Source: Ulota crispa (taxonomy: Eukaryota > Streptophyta > Bryopsida > Orthotrichales > Orthotrichaceae). From it: 64,000 bases of DNA. Positions within the stretch are counted from its first letter, which is position 1. Each line of letters opens with the position of its first letter. Positions 47,736 through 59,937 of this stretch are shown piece by piece. The position numbers were made by a program, and so were the translations under genes. The stretch spans positions 12,974,727-13,038,726 of the forward strand of contig OY987245.1 in the NCBI GenBank assembly GCA_963920765.1, written 5' to 3'. Below the pieces are notes generated by a model. It was not told the origin of the DNA. It made no database searches and worked only from the letters and a program-made list of their open reading frames with translations.

Positions 47736-49261
47736 AAGATGAGCTTGAAGAAGAGGTTCGGGATCATGGGTCGACCTTGTTGGATATGTTCAGATTCACT
47801 AATGCAGCTTCCTGGCTCTTCTTGGGAATCACTCTGGTTTTTGGATCCACAAGCTTTGACCAAGTCAAATATACAACACATGTAGCATCAACCCAAGTTG
47901 GGGCACTGATTTCAACCACCCATTTCCTGTGCTAGCAATTACAGTACTTAATTTCCAGGTTTGTTGCGGAGTTATCTAGCTGTCAGTATTGAAGAAGAAA
48001 CTTTCCATTATTCTCATCTCTTTCTACTTTGCAAACAGTAGAGAGCGCTTGTCCTAACCAAAATGCACAAACAACAAGGTACTTGGGTCTCAGTAAACCC
48101 ACTAGCCAGGTCAAACATCGAGCCAAGGGTTAAACTGCTCCCTTGGGGCTTCATTAGCAGGGCCGCAATAAGGCTTAGCCACTTCAGCTTCTGGAATATC
48201 ATTCTTGGAGTTACACGCCGCCCCTAGACAAGACATATTGTATTTAGCCAGCCTACAGTCGTGATGAGGCCAGAAGCCTTCCACCAATTCGGATGGACAG
48301 TCAAATAGTAGCTGTTGTAGTTCATAGAGCATGCGACTCCAATATTCAATATAAGGAGCAATTGCAATCGCATATCCCGCGCACTTTGTACTCCCATACT
48401 TCCAAGACTCAATGTACTTCTGTAATCCAACTAAAATAAAACTCTTGTTTAGGGTAGCTTTTCAAACCATTTTCCTTGCCTTATCTTGGTTTTCTGTAGC
48501 ATTTGGAACTTTGTTGCCCCACATGGGCTTGAAGGGAACCGGCTTAGGGCAGCCTGGAGGAAGCATTGGTCGGCCGCTACTGTCTTCCTTCCAAAGGCGT
48601 GTAGACAATTTATTTGAAGGAAGCCAATTAGTATCAACGGCAGATATCTTGTACCTCATTACCGGCAGCCCTCATTATCAACGTAGAATTGGAAGAGATG
48701 CATATCACTCAACCCAATTAGCTTGGCGGAGCCACTACATTGATAATCTTTTATAAAAGACTTGAAGTCCGCAACCTCTTATATTATCTCAGGCATGAAC
48801 GATAATTCTTGCGACTGCATAAAAGATTGCATCAAATCAGCAACTACAAATGTATTGCTACTCTTCAAGGCTTTAGACAGATTACTGAAGTAAGCATCGA
48901 TGTCTTCGTGAGTGTGCCCGACTAGCAAGAATCTAACTTGAATCTCCTTAAAGATACCACAAGCAATGAGAAGTGATAAAAATGCCATCAAATATTTGTT
49001 CTTGTTATCCTTTGCGGAGTTGTCAAGCTAAAAATAAATATTTCAAGGCAATGGTGCAGATCCAATACATGCTCTTGGTTCAATTAATTTCAAACTCTCC
49101 ATACACTTAGATTTCTCTCTGAAAAGTGCCTCAAAAATTGGATTCGACGGTGCATATGGAAAGAGGTCCCTGATTTCATGTGTTGGAGGCTTCTCTAATC
49201 AACGAAGTAATCTAGCTAGCGACAACACGGTGAAATTGGAGTCACCCGGTGTCCTGATGGA

Positions 49262-51428
49262 GATTCCTCCATCATGTAAATACTTGTTATTTATTTATAT
49301 TTGTGTTGATTTCAATAAATCAACAGTTGAGGCAAAAGGGGTGGTCGTGGTGAGGACCACGGTTTGGTGATAGCGCAGCGGCCATAGATTCTAATGCGCT
49401 GCGCCGTTTTGTCACATGCACAGCTTAGGAGGGTAGGTAGCGGGTTGGCTGGGCCAATTTCCTGCCTCACTAGCTGCCAAGCCGTGAGCCGCCATCACCG
49501 CTCGATGAGTTCGATGGGATTCGAACCCGGACCGGCGGGCGGCCAGAGACGACCGCTTCTCCAGCCAACCAAGTCCACAACTTGGCAACTGAAGACAAGC
49601 GTTTAACGCTATTATATGCTCGCAAGGGCACGTGGCCACTTTACAATGGTGTTTATTTTGTAATTTAATCATTTTTATATGTTTATCTAGATCTTTTGGA
49701 AGGCTTATATATTTTGTTTTTGTTTGAATAAAAATACTAAGGATTTAGAAGTTAATGGGAAAGGTGTGAAAGGAAAAAGGTTTTGGCATCTATAGTGGGG
49801 TTAGGATAAGGAGGAGCATGGGCTGATGTGCCCCACCTCCCTACCTTAGATAGGGTCGAAATTATGAAAAAAAGGATTCCTTAGTTGTTGAAAGTTAGTG
49901 TATGAGTGTTGGTGGGAAGAAGGGAAAAAAACCCGAAACTTTGATGTGAGATTTTTTTCTGTGTATACATGATTTTGAATTGAAATTTGAGGTGATTATT
50001 CCTTGTATGATTACCTTTTCAAAATGAGTTTGCAAGTTTAATTTGGAGTTGTGATGCAAAACTTATGAGTGTTTGAATTTTGGAATCAAAAAGCCAAACT
50101 ATGAAGAAAGGTTGAGACTTTGACAAGCCATAACTTATGATCTGTATATCATTTTGCAACAAGATTTAGAGGGAGTGTTTATCTTAATATTGGCTTTCTA
50201 AAAAGTCCTTAGACTTGAGGTTTGAAGCTTGGACAAGAAAGTTATAGAAGTGTGAAGGTTTGGAGGTGGCTGCCCTTTTGTTAGGAGAAGGCCGAGACTT
50301 TGAAGAGCTACAACTTTTGGACAGTATGAAATTTTCTTTTCAGATTTTTAACAGTGATAGTTTGTTGTCATAACTTTATGAATTGTCTTTAATTATTTCA
50401 TTTGGAGTTTTATTGAAGAAGTTATAGTGAGTAGAAGTTGGGGGTTTGGGTGCTCTCTAAAAAATTGAGACCCACACTTTGATTGACTAGAGCTTTTGGA
50501 CATAGTTTTATTTTGAAGTGAAAATTTTACGGGTTGTAGCCAGTGATATCATCTTTCTAAATTGATATCACATTTCTATGAATAATGTATAGAACAATAG
50601 TTATAGAGGTTTATAAAGGCAGTGTTTAGTTTGTAAGGAGGAAGAAAAGCCTCTATTTTGAACCCACATAATTTTTGAACAATATCTTAGATTGAGTTGA
50701 AATTTGGAGGGATGTTAGAAGATTAGAAGAGCTTTTCAAATTGCTATTATACTTAGCATTTGAATCTTTGAACCATCTGCGACACTAGATAGAAGGTCGC
50801 TGCTTTTCTAGGACTTGTTATTTGTGATTTTCCTCATTGTTTTTATTAAAACATGAAGACTTGAAGACTTGAAGACATGAAGACTTGAAGATCTGAAGAT
50901 ATGAAGATTTCAAAAAAAATGTTTTGGATTTATTTTTTATGTATGTGTGGAATGTGGCTTTGTTATTTTTAGCCGGTTTTGGAGGCTCGTTTGTCAATTC
51001 ATTTCCATTCTATTTTGTAAACCTTGTTGCGGGCAGTTTGGGTTAAACCAAACTTAACCCCATTTATTGTCGTGGTGATGAAGTGAGATTGATCACCCAC
51101 ATGGTCGAGACTTGCTCTGTTCTCACGATCTGGAGTTTTGACCAGCAGATCGTGAATTTGATTTTAGGATCCCGTCATACGGACGGCAGCTCGTGTCTGC
51201 TGTCCCGATCTACCCGTCCCATATCCAGTGGGCTCTTATCCCTACCTTGACCTTTATACGCTTAGAGCCAGCCACAGGATAGGTCAACGGAAGACTGAAG
51301 ATTGAAGATTTGAAGAGAAGATTAAGATTGAAGACGATTTTAGTCGGCAACGCACGATCGCAGCAAGACACCTTGCGTGTTCCCAAGGCGCGCTCCTCTC
51401 AACCCGACACCGGTCAACAAGATGGAAC
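49262..51428. mobile_element. ~2.2-kb insertion splitting the DUF7869 gene
   Basis: DUF7869 similarity stops near 51428 and resumes near 49250. The DNA between is AT-rich, with a GC-richer block at 51000-51420 resembling a retroelement LTR or leader, and a tRNA-like segment near 49430-49600. I could not fix terminal repeats or a target duplication, so its class (LTR fossil, SINE-bearing or composite) is open. Confidence 0.45.
49430..49600 (-). repeat. possible tRNA-derived SINE head
   Basis: On the minus strand a perfect RNA polymerase III B-box, GGTTCGAATCC (49527 to 49517), lies about 35 nt after TTGGCTGGAGAAGCGG, which resembles an A-box. A flanking body follows toward 49330. The tRNA fold is not convincing, so I do not call a tRNA gene. 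Confidence 0.35.
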
Positions 51429-51987
51429 ATAATGAGCATATGCTCCGTCTGCGTGGCCATGAGCTACCATTCCAGTAATGCTCATTAGCAGTTGCTCGAG
51501 TCCTGACGTTCTTTTTGTTGTGACTTGCATCCTGGGAATAGTTGTTTTGGCTGTATCCATTTTGTCGTGAATGACACAGAGAAATTCCTACAGGTTCCTT
51601 TTGGACTTGTCACGCCATGAAGCATATAGACGACGGTAGGAGGACTGGTGGTTCAGATATTCTGTTTGCTGCTTCATGAACTCAATATACTCGGGACTTC
51701 CTTTTGGTGTTTTTAGTAAGAACTGCTGAAATTGATCGCATGTACTATACTTAGCAAAAGTGCTTTCGACAGGCTTGATAGCCACATTATTAAAATGTTT
51801 CTTCTTGATTCTACTTATGGTAGACTGGCTCATCGGAGGAAGTCCGTAGTCAACGTTCAACTGCAAAATTACCACAAAATGAAATCAGAAACGACATCAC
51901 CAACAAGAAATAGAAAACCGAAGCGCCAAAAAAATAGCTGAAGACGTGGTGATTTGCTTGGAATGATAAAACAAAAGAGTAGAACAA

Positions 51988-52009
51988 ATCATCTGGGGAT
52001 CCCCCAATG
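51988..52009. repeat. palindrome copy in the DUF7869 intron
   Basis: CATCTGGGGATCCCCCAATG, central GATC at 51998, inside the minus-strand intron 52045-51861 (donor GTAGGT, acceptor TTTTGCAG). Confidence 0.75.
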
Positions 52010-53039
52010 AGGAAAATCTCCACAAAAATGGATAGAGAGACCTACCTCATTTGCCTCTGCCCGGACACGTTTCCAATTATACCTGGCCAAGAGAAAATTG
52101 AGAGTGTCCATTCTTCCATTGCCAATAGAGCGCATTTGATGTGGCATCTGATTGACGTTGTTGTCAACAATGGCTTACATAGTTCCCGTGACCTGAACAG
52201 TCCAAATCCTAGGACGCTTAATCCCCTTGTTTCCATGAACTCTAATAATTATGCTTGCTTTGTACTAGTCAATGTAATTTTGATAAGTGGATTTTGGAAT
52301 TCCGTTGATCAATTGCCACGCAATTGTGCAAACCTCAGATCCATCAAGTGTGATAAACATGCGCTTGCGGATTCTGTCTAGCTTAATTTTGGCCTCTAGC
52401 CGCAATCCTGTTTTCTCAATGGTCCTCAAATGACTTCAAGTAGAACTTTTGACAAATCATCAAAGTCAGGTCTTGCGGAAAAAATTGACAGCAGCAACTG
52501 TCGCAACATTTTTGCGAGCTGACCTTCCGAATTTCAGCATCTTGAATTTTGGAAACGTACTGAGAGTCTTTGTTATGCAAATTGGGTTCTTGAATAATGA
52601 ATTGGTAAGGCGCTTTCAGCCTACCACCAAGATATTCTAGGGGGTCCTGGACAACAAGGAATGCTACGAAATGCTCCAGGGTCTCAATCAAGGACTGACC
52701 ATTTGGAAACCAGCACGATGATAGTGGCCACCAATAGTGTGTCATAATGAGGTCTTTGTTGCCAACAAACACGTCGAGGACAATAACCCATACATCTTCA
52801 TGTAGAGTAGTACATCATTCACGGTACCGCGAGATAGAATGAGTGGCCAGCCGTTCTTGTAATTTTATAACAAAACAAAGCATAAACAAGTATAATTTTC
52901 ACCTCACCTTGTCTTTTACCTCTGTCATGTTAGCAGTACAGAATTCTTTCACAAAAACCACAACTACGACCTCAGATACATACTAGTCACTAAACCCCCT
53001 AGGACCCTAATCCGCTCACTATATGAAGAATTTGTCATT

Positions 53040-55035
53040 CCATTCCAACGATCATTGCTATTCATTTGGAAGTAACCCCTTAATTCCTAATAACTTTTAA
53101 GGGTTTAGGGTGTAAAGGGAGTCTAATGAGATTGGGTCAATTAATTCCACAACAATTCTCCATACCCCCTTATGTTACCCTGTCAAATTGGTTAAATTTT
53201 CATTTAATATTGACCTTTGTTGCTTATCATTGAGAGTTAACTTGTTAGTTCATGGAAACTCAAAAGGTATAGGGTATAAGAGGAGCCCAATGAGATTGGG
53301 TCAATTAAATCTACAAAAATTTCCCAGTACTCCTTTCAATACCCAAACCAAGTGGTTCAATTTTCAATCCATTCTACTCTTTTTTGATATCATTTCTTAA
53401 TTAACCCCTTAGTTCATGGAAGCTAGAAATGCATAGGGTATAAGGGAGGCCCACTGATATTGGGTCAATTAATTCCACAAAAATTTCCCAATACCCCTTA
53501 TAAGACCTTGACCAAGTGGTTCAATTTATAATCCAATTTGACTTTGCTTAATATTCATTTCTAATTAATCCCTTAGTTCATGGAAACTAGAAAAGCATAG
53601 GGTATAAGGAGGACCCACTAATATTGGGTCAATTAATCCCAAAAAAATTTCCCAATAACCCTTTTAGTACCCTGACCATGCTGTTAAATTTTCATAGCAT
53701 TCTGGTCTTTTTTGCTATAAGTTTAGAATTAACCCCTTACTTCATGTTAATTTAAAAGGGATAGGGTGTAAGGGGGGTCCAATGAGATTGGGTCAATTGA
53801 TTCCACAAAAATTCCCCATAGACCTTTACGCTACCATGACCACATGGTTCAATTTTCATCTCATTCGGACGTTTTTTGCTAGTCATTGAGAGTTATCTCT
53901 TTAGTTCATGGAAATTAGAAACGGATAGGGAATAAGGGGGTCCCAATGACGTTGGGTCAATTAATTCCATAAAAATTCCACATAGCCCTTTACAATATGC
54001 TAGCCATGTGGTTAAATTTTCATGTCATTCTGATCATTTTCGCTATTCATTTATGATTAACCACTTAGTTCATGTAAACTAGGAACACATAGGGTATAAG
54101 GGGGGACCAATGAGATTGGGTTAATTAATTCCACAAAAATTCCCCATAGCCCCTTACAATACCTTGACCAAGTGGTAAACTTTTTAATCCATTCTGACTT
54201 TGCTTGCTTTTCATTTAAAATTAACCCCTTAGTTCATGTTAACTTAAAAGGGATAGGGTGTAAGGGGGGCCCAATGAGATTGGGTCAATTAATTCCACAA
54301 AAATTTCCCATAGACCCTTACGCTACTGTGACCACGTGGTTCAGTTTTCATCTCATTTTTATGTTTTTTGCTAGTCATTGGGATTATCTCCTTAGTTCAT
54401 GGAAACTAAAAACGGATAGGGTATAAGGGGAGCCCAATGAGATTGGGTCACTTAATTCCACAAAAATTCTACATAGCCCCTTAGGTCACCCTGACCAAGT
54501 GGTTAAGTTTCACCTCATTTTGACTATTTTTGCTATAATTTTGGAAATAACCCCTTAGTTCATGGTAACTTCAAAGGGATAGGGTATAAGAAGGATCCTA
54601 TGAGATTGGGTTGTTTAATTCCACAAAAGTTTCCCAATACCCCTTATAATACCCAGACCATATGGTTATTTTTTTCTTTCATACTGACTTTTGTTGCTAT
54701 TCATTTAGAATTAACCTCATAGTTCATGTAATAAAAAAAGGGATAGGGTATAAGGAGGGCCCAATGAGATTGGGTCAATTTATTCTACAAAAATTCCCCA
54801 ATGCCCCCTATAGTATCATGACCATGTGGTTCAATTTTCTTTCCATTCCAACCTTGATTGCTACTCATTTTGGATTAACCCCTTTGTTCTTGTAAATCGC
54901 AAAGGGTTTTGGGTTTAGGGGGTCTTCACTTGGATTATTTCAACCAAATCCACAACAAATACACAATGAGCCTTGTGGTACAGTCATTATGTGATAATAA
55001 TATCATTCCAATGGTATGCAATTGGAATATTACCC
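53040..55035. repeat. 164-bp satellite array, about 12 units
   Basis: The anchor phrase ATTGGGTCAA (or a close variant) starts at 53131, 53295, 53459, 53623, 53787, 53951, 54115, 54279, 54442, 54605 and 54769: steps of 164 or 163 bp with no exception. Unit order: anchor, AATTCCACAAAAATT, a CCC-TTA stretch, GACCA-GTGGTT, TTCATTT, TTAACCCCTTAGTTCATG, then AGGGTATAAGGGGG. Units differ at perhaps a fifth of positions. Similar frames in several units are a by-product of the repeat. Confidence 0.9.
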
Positions 55036-56244
55036 AGTAGTTCACCTACACCACAAACATAAGGATGAGGTAATGGGGTCCCCCTTTAAGGGGATCATCT
55101 TAAAGTGGGCCTCTAACATCCTCTTGAGTTCAAGGATATACTTTTATGACCCATCTATGAATTGAAGGCAAGAAAGTCCATTAACTCTTCCATATTCACA
55201 TATCCTGGATAGGTCACAAGTGTTTTTTTATTTAGGACTTCATTGGTTTATTTTCATTTTGAATATTAAATTATAACAATGAGTTTTACTATTGGAGTAG
55301 TGTTATGTAATTATAGTTTATTTATGAAAGGGTTTGATTCTTGTCTTCACGCCTTTTGAAATATAAGAGAGATTAAAGAAGCCATACTCTAGGGTCACAC
55401 CTCATCATAGGAGCAAAAACACTTGAAGAATGAGAAAAATATCTAAATCATAAAGTTCTTTCATTTATATTTGAAATAGAAGATATGAATGTATTAAAGG
55501 AAATACAATAAAGAAGTGACATAAATGTATGTGGCACTAATAAAATACACACAGACTATAAGAATGTAAAAGATATTCTAAAGAATATAATGTAATATCA
55601 ACTTACATCTTTAAGGAGTAAGAGTAATTCAAATTCTTCTTCAAATGAATCGAATAACAATTTCAAATAATGCTAATGACCGTGTCTTGCAGCAACAAAT
55701 ATCAAGAACTTATACAGAAATTGAATTTGTAGATAAACAAGGTATCTCAGTAAAATTTGATAAGAATTTTTTTATAATGGACCATGTTCAAGAATAATGA
55801 AATGTGAGCAGTTAAAGTATTCACAAGCAAATCAGTGATGCTGCTGGTAACTCTAAAATATAAAACAAAATCAATAAGATTATTAGTGCAAGTTTAAAAT
55901 ACCTAAGTTTACTCTAGATGAAAATAATAACTGTGAACAAGAACAACCTCATTTGAACTAAATTGAAATTTGTAGCAATGATTTATCATTTAGCATTAAA
56001 AATATAAATCAAATGTTTGAACTCTGTTAAAATGGGCATACTTAGCTTTGGAAACATGTACGAAGATTTTAAAATGGATATGAATGAGTAGGGGTTTAAG
56101 ATTGCTTGTTGGTGGGATTAATCTAGCTAATCACCTTCATCATTGATAGGTTAGTACTAATCTTCATCATGCTGACTTAAATGCTCCGGCACCCAAAAAT
56201 TTCACATTCGATGGGGACAATGGCTTTTTCAAGTGGCGGCTTCA
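55036..56244. other. intergenic, no gene recognised
   Basis: AT-rich DNA after the satellite; no supported feature. Confidence 0.35.
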
Positions 56245-57240
56245 TCATGAGCTTGTTCCCAAGGTGGGAACGCGGGCGCGTTCCCATTGGATGGGAATTA
56301 CGTCTCCCTTGTTTCCCCTCCAATGCATTACAAAGTTTGTAGTTTTGCGCCAAACGTCTGTTTTGCTTGCATCCTTGCGCGATTGTAGTTGTTGCTTTTG
56401 GATTTGCGCGATTGTAGTTACTGCTTCCGTATTGGAAGTATTGACCACCCTTGATTCGTAGGATATTGCATCATTTAGATTGCTGGGGTGTTTTGTTGTT
56501 GCGGCACAATAGGCCCTCGTCGGTGGAGCGCAATTAGAATTGTTGCTTGCGGCTTTACATTTTGACCTTGCTTGATTAGTGAAGTATTGCTTTGCATAGA
56601 TTGTGGATGGAGTGCTTGTTGCGGCAACGTAGGCGTCAATCAGCGGGGTCACATTTTCCGTGAATGTGCACTTTGATTTGCGCGGCTGCAGCATCACCAA
56701 GCTTGGGCTCTAAACCCTGGTAAGGAATCGGAACTCTCTCTATCATTTTGAGCAATGAAGCTGTTTTGACCTCTTCAGCAATGTTGTGTTGTAGTTAAAC
56801 TTGTTGTAGCACATTAGTAGTGTTCAATGGTTGGTCATGTCATTCTGTAGAAGATTGTAGTGAGTGCGTGGGTTGTAGTACATGTCGCTACAAAAATTGT
56901 GAAACATGGTAATATTGGTGAGGAAACAAGGAAATTTGTGAATGTTGAACTGGTCCAGAACAATGTGATAAATCAATTGGGAACGTTGTGCTTTGTTTCC
57001 ATTGTTGAGCAAATCATGGTATTGAAAAGCAACGCTTGCAGGTTTATTGGCTGCATCGAGTTGTTTGATTTCATTACTGTAATGTGCGACTCCAAATTGC
57101 TAGTAATGAGATTCCATTGATTGTGACCTAATGGTAACCCAGGATACTCATGAGGCTGATTATCATTTTGCAGTTGCAAAGATTGGGAGGGTACGGACAA
57201 CTCCTTGTGAGCAAATCCGCTCATTTGCAAAAGTAACAAA
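56245..57240 (-). pseudogene. decayed low-complexity (Thr/Asn/Gln/Ala-rich) coding stretch
   Basis: The minus strand has an open frame of 151 codons (56700-56245) and further frames upstream. They are rich in Thr, Asn, Gln and Ala, with repeated CCGCAACAA-type codons. No family recognised. The composition resembles the disordered part of a nuclear or mobile-element protein. Because two frames of the same strand look equally coding, it is probably decayed. Confidence 0.3.
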
Positions 57241-57748
57241 GTTTGTCATTGTTGGATTTGATTAACTTTTATAGCTGCAAATTTTGCTCAGGTGTGTTCC
57301 ATATTTGTTCTTGTTGTATGTTGATCGATTTGTAATGACTTATGTGAGTGGTTAAGTTAAATGGTTGAAGTATTGCATGAGCGTCACAACAACAAATCTA
57401 ACTTAAAGAAAGAAAAGGTAGCGTTACTCTATTTTGGATTGTACAAAACTGTGCCATACATTTGACAAGAGCATGTGTTGTGATCTGTAGGCCTCTAGTA
57501 TTGTCGCATTGCTATTATGACAATTCACACGATCATTTTTGTTAGCAACTTCTACTCGCACAATGGCATCTTCTGCCCAAAGAGTGGCAAGTAGTCTTGT
57601 ATGGAATCACCCGTAAGTTGATCATTTCACCATATCTTACTCTTTTCTCATATGCCATATAACAAAAGCTAAACAATCACTACACACAAGGTGCCAAGAT
57701 GACTGCAAGGTATATGGCAAGATATAACAGGCAATCACAATATTACAA

Positions 57749-58521
57749 TGTGTCCGGGGATCCCCCAATGATGACACCAATATTCTGGCTTGCAACAACG
57801 AAATGTAGTGGGGAGCCCGCCTTGTTTTTGACATCCGTAGATCTCCCAACAGATTGTGACGCAACGAAACAAACTCTATGCGCATTTGGGGATCCCCGGA
57901 AGGCAAACTCTCTTTATCTAAGACTAGGATAATGACCGAAGTCCATTCACGGCACAGAATTTAGTACCTGGGAACTGTATTCGGGGATCCCCAACAAGTA
58001 GGTCATAAAAGAGTTAGTGTACATAAAATGGAACTCAGTTACACAATTGATCCTATCGGACTATGATTAGCCCATCCGGGGATCCTCGGATATAGTAATA
58101 CAATTTGCGAACATAATGATTAGACTATCCAGGGATCCCCGGATAGAGAGACGGTGAGGCCGAGTGGGGGACTTGAAAGATTGGCATCTTGAAATGGCAA
58201 TTTATGTAGTGCACATTTTATCCGGGGATCCCCTGATAGAATGGCTGTGATGCAATGAAACTATGTATGAGTAATGGAGGATATCTGGACACAAAATCGC
58301 ACAATTAGCAGCATGTCCGGGGATCCCCTGACAGAAATAAGGCATTAATGATTATATAGATATTAGTATACATGGATTCCTGGGAAGAACACATGACAAA
58401 CCGCATTGCATCCGGGGATTCCCCGATGACTTCTTAATAATAAACCAAGCAATAGGGATGACCAATTAGAGACATAGCGCCAAGAATTGAATACTCACTC
58501 TATATCCGGGGATCCCTCGAT
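57749..58521. repeat. array of ten palindromes with quantised spacing
   Basis: Central GATC (or GATT) at 57759, 57840, 57891, 57986, 58081, 58134, 58227, 58322, 58417 and 58511. Steps are 81, 51, 95, 95, 53, 93, 95, 95 and 94 bp. Typical copies are TATCCGGGGATCCCCTGATA and TGTCCGGGGATCCCCTGACA. The intervening DNA shows no shared sequence by eye, apart from weak palindrome relics 53 bp after two copies (58280, 58375). Confidence 0.85.
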
Positions 58522-59910
58522 GAGTTTACCCTTCTATGTTTTGATGTTTTATGTATTGAATTGTGCAGACCAAGTGACGATAGTGAAGCTGTAGAGGAGC
58601 ATAAGCTTGTAAGGCTAGCGCATTACAGCAACCACTAGGTTCCATCGTTTACATACGAAGGACTTAACCTGCCGAAGGCAGTGTTCCGGTGCTTCAAAAA
58701 GTAACGACTTGAGGTCTAGAATGGAAGACCATGCCCAACTTAGATGTCCTCATCTACCCTCAGCTCGTGGATGGTAGCAAAAGCCATCAGAGACCCGGCT
58801 TTAATGTTGTGGAAATGCTAGGACTGGACAATAATTCCGCGCTCGTTGTCGTCACTAAGAAACATCTGAGATTAGTTGACATCATATGTTACGGATTGAT
58901 TTTGGACTACGCCTTCTTGTCAAAATCGTTCGTCAAAACTTTGATTGAGCAAAGACTGCTGCTTAGCCGCAACGACTGCCTAATTTTCACTCCACATGAA
59001 AATGAATGTTTAGTGGCGTATGATCGAAGAGGCCTGAGTAGTTGAGGAACCCAAGGCTAACAAAGTAATGGTCAAACCGTAGCAGCCATTGCCTCAAAAG
59101 AAAAACAAGAAGAGGAAAGCGATGGTTGAGGGGCCAGGCAAAGTAGCCGGACCATCAGAGTCGGGGAAAAAACAAAAAGCAGAGCTTGAATTTTATGAAT
59201 GCATGAAGATGGACAAGGCAGCTGTTAAAAAGCTCACTGCGGTGCAAATGAAGAAAGTCAGAGCACTCTACAAGAAGAGTTTCAATCCATTCTACAAGTG
59301 GAAGAGGAAAGCATTTGCAAAAGATAACGGCAACCTCCTGCGTGTCAACTTTAAGTATCTTCACAGGGCCTTGCATGGAGAACTTGTGTATAGATCAATC
59401 ACTGATGATTGACTGCAAGGGATAAATATAACGCTTGAATATTAGGTGACTTCCACAGCGAGCTGCGGAACATTGTTGTTCTATTGCTTAAGATATGTCC
59501 ATACGGTTCCAACGAAAAGGTTGAATATTACAACGCGGCCCCAAAGAAATTGGATATTAAGTCCAAATCCCTTTACTATATCATTGGTGGGCAACACATG
59601 GTGGAAGTGTACAGGCAGCTAGTCAATGCCAACAAGTTCAATGATGACAGCAAGAAGGAGGTGGCATCCACATTCAACATAGTCCTAGTGTAGGCTCCTC
59701 TAGACAACTTCAACCAGCTGGTGCACCTGTCCAAGGCCTTCAACCAAAATTTTGCTGGGAACCAAAAGGAGCTCACCTTCACCCAGCAACTAAAGACCGC
59801 CAGAATTTGTTGGAGGCTAATGGGAAGTCCACAGCCATTGTTAAATGGGCGACATCACTCAGAGGAGTATTATGTAAGCCTCTCGACCAATAACAAATTT
59901 TATCTTGAAT

Positions 59911-59937
59911 CTTCTATCTAAGGATCCTCAGATAGAT
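59911..59937. repeat. palindrome copy in intron 59874-59997
   Basis: TATCTAAGGATCCTCAGATA, central GATC at 59923. The arm differs in sequence from other copies yet still pairs (TATCT with AGATA). Confidence 0.8.

Larger units (their letters stand above)
48110..52775 (-). pseudogene. DUF7869-type gene, broken and split by an insertion
   Basis: Successive minus-strand segments match, in order, the architecture I remember for DUF7869 proteins. These are a Cys-rich KCCDSCCCQF region (~52490), then LDGSEVCTIAWQLINGIPKS and MPHQMRSIGNGRMD (~52350-52090). After an intron (52045-51861) come CVIHDKMDTAKT and GMVAHGHADGAYAHY (~51560-51440). After the insertion come NFTVLSLARLLR (~49230), LDNSAKDNKNKY (~49020), VGHTHEDIDAYF (~48910), MHLFQFYVD and, last, a C-terminal region to about 48110. 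The family is large in early plants and other eukaryotes and is thought to be transposon-related; its biochemical role is unknown. The frame is disrupted in at least several places, so this copy is dead. The intron holds a palindrome copy. Confidence 0.75.

Noticed and set aside
49500-49575. tRNA gene
   Set aside because: The B-box is perfect but acceptor and anticodon stems do not form convincingly; SINE-like relic preferred.
53188-54895. Repeated 70-84 codon frames as a small gene family
   Set aside because: They recur because the 164-bp satellite repeats; 164 is not a multiple of three, so no continuous frame is maintained.
57749-58521. CRISPR array (regularly spaced palindromic repeats)
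   Set aside because: The DNA is a plant nuclear genome with spliceosomal introns, repeats are ~20 bp with variable arms, spacing is 50-95 bp, and no cas genes are present. The resemblance is only formal.
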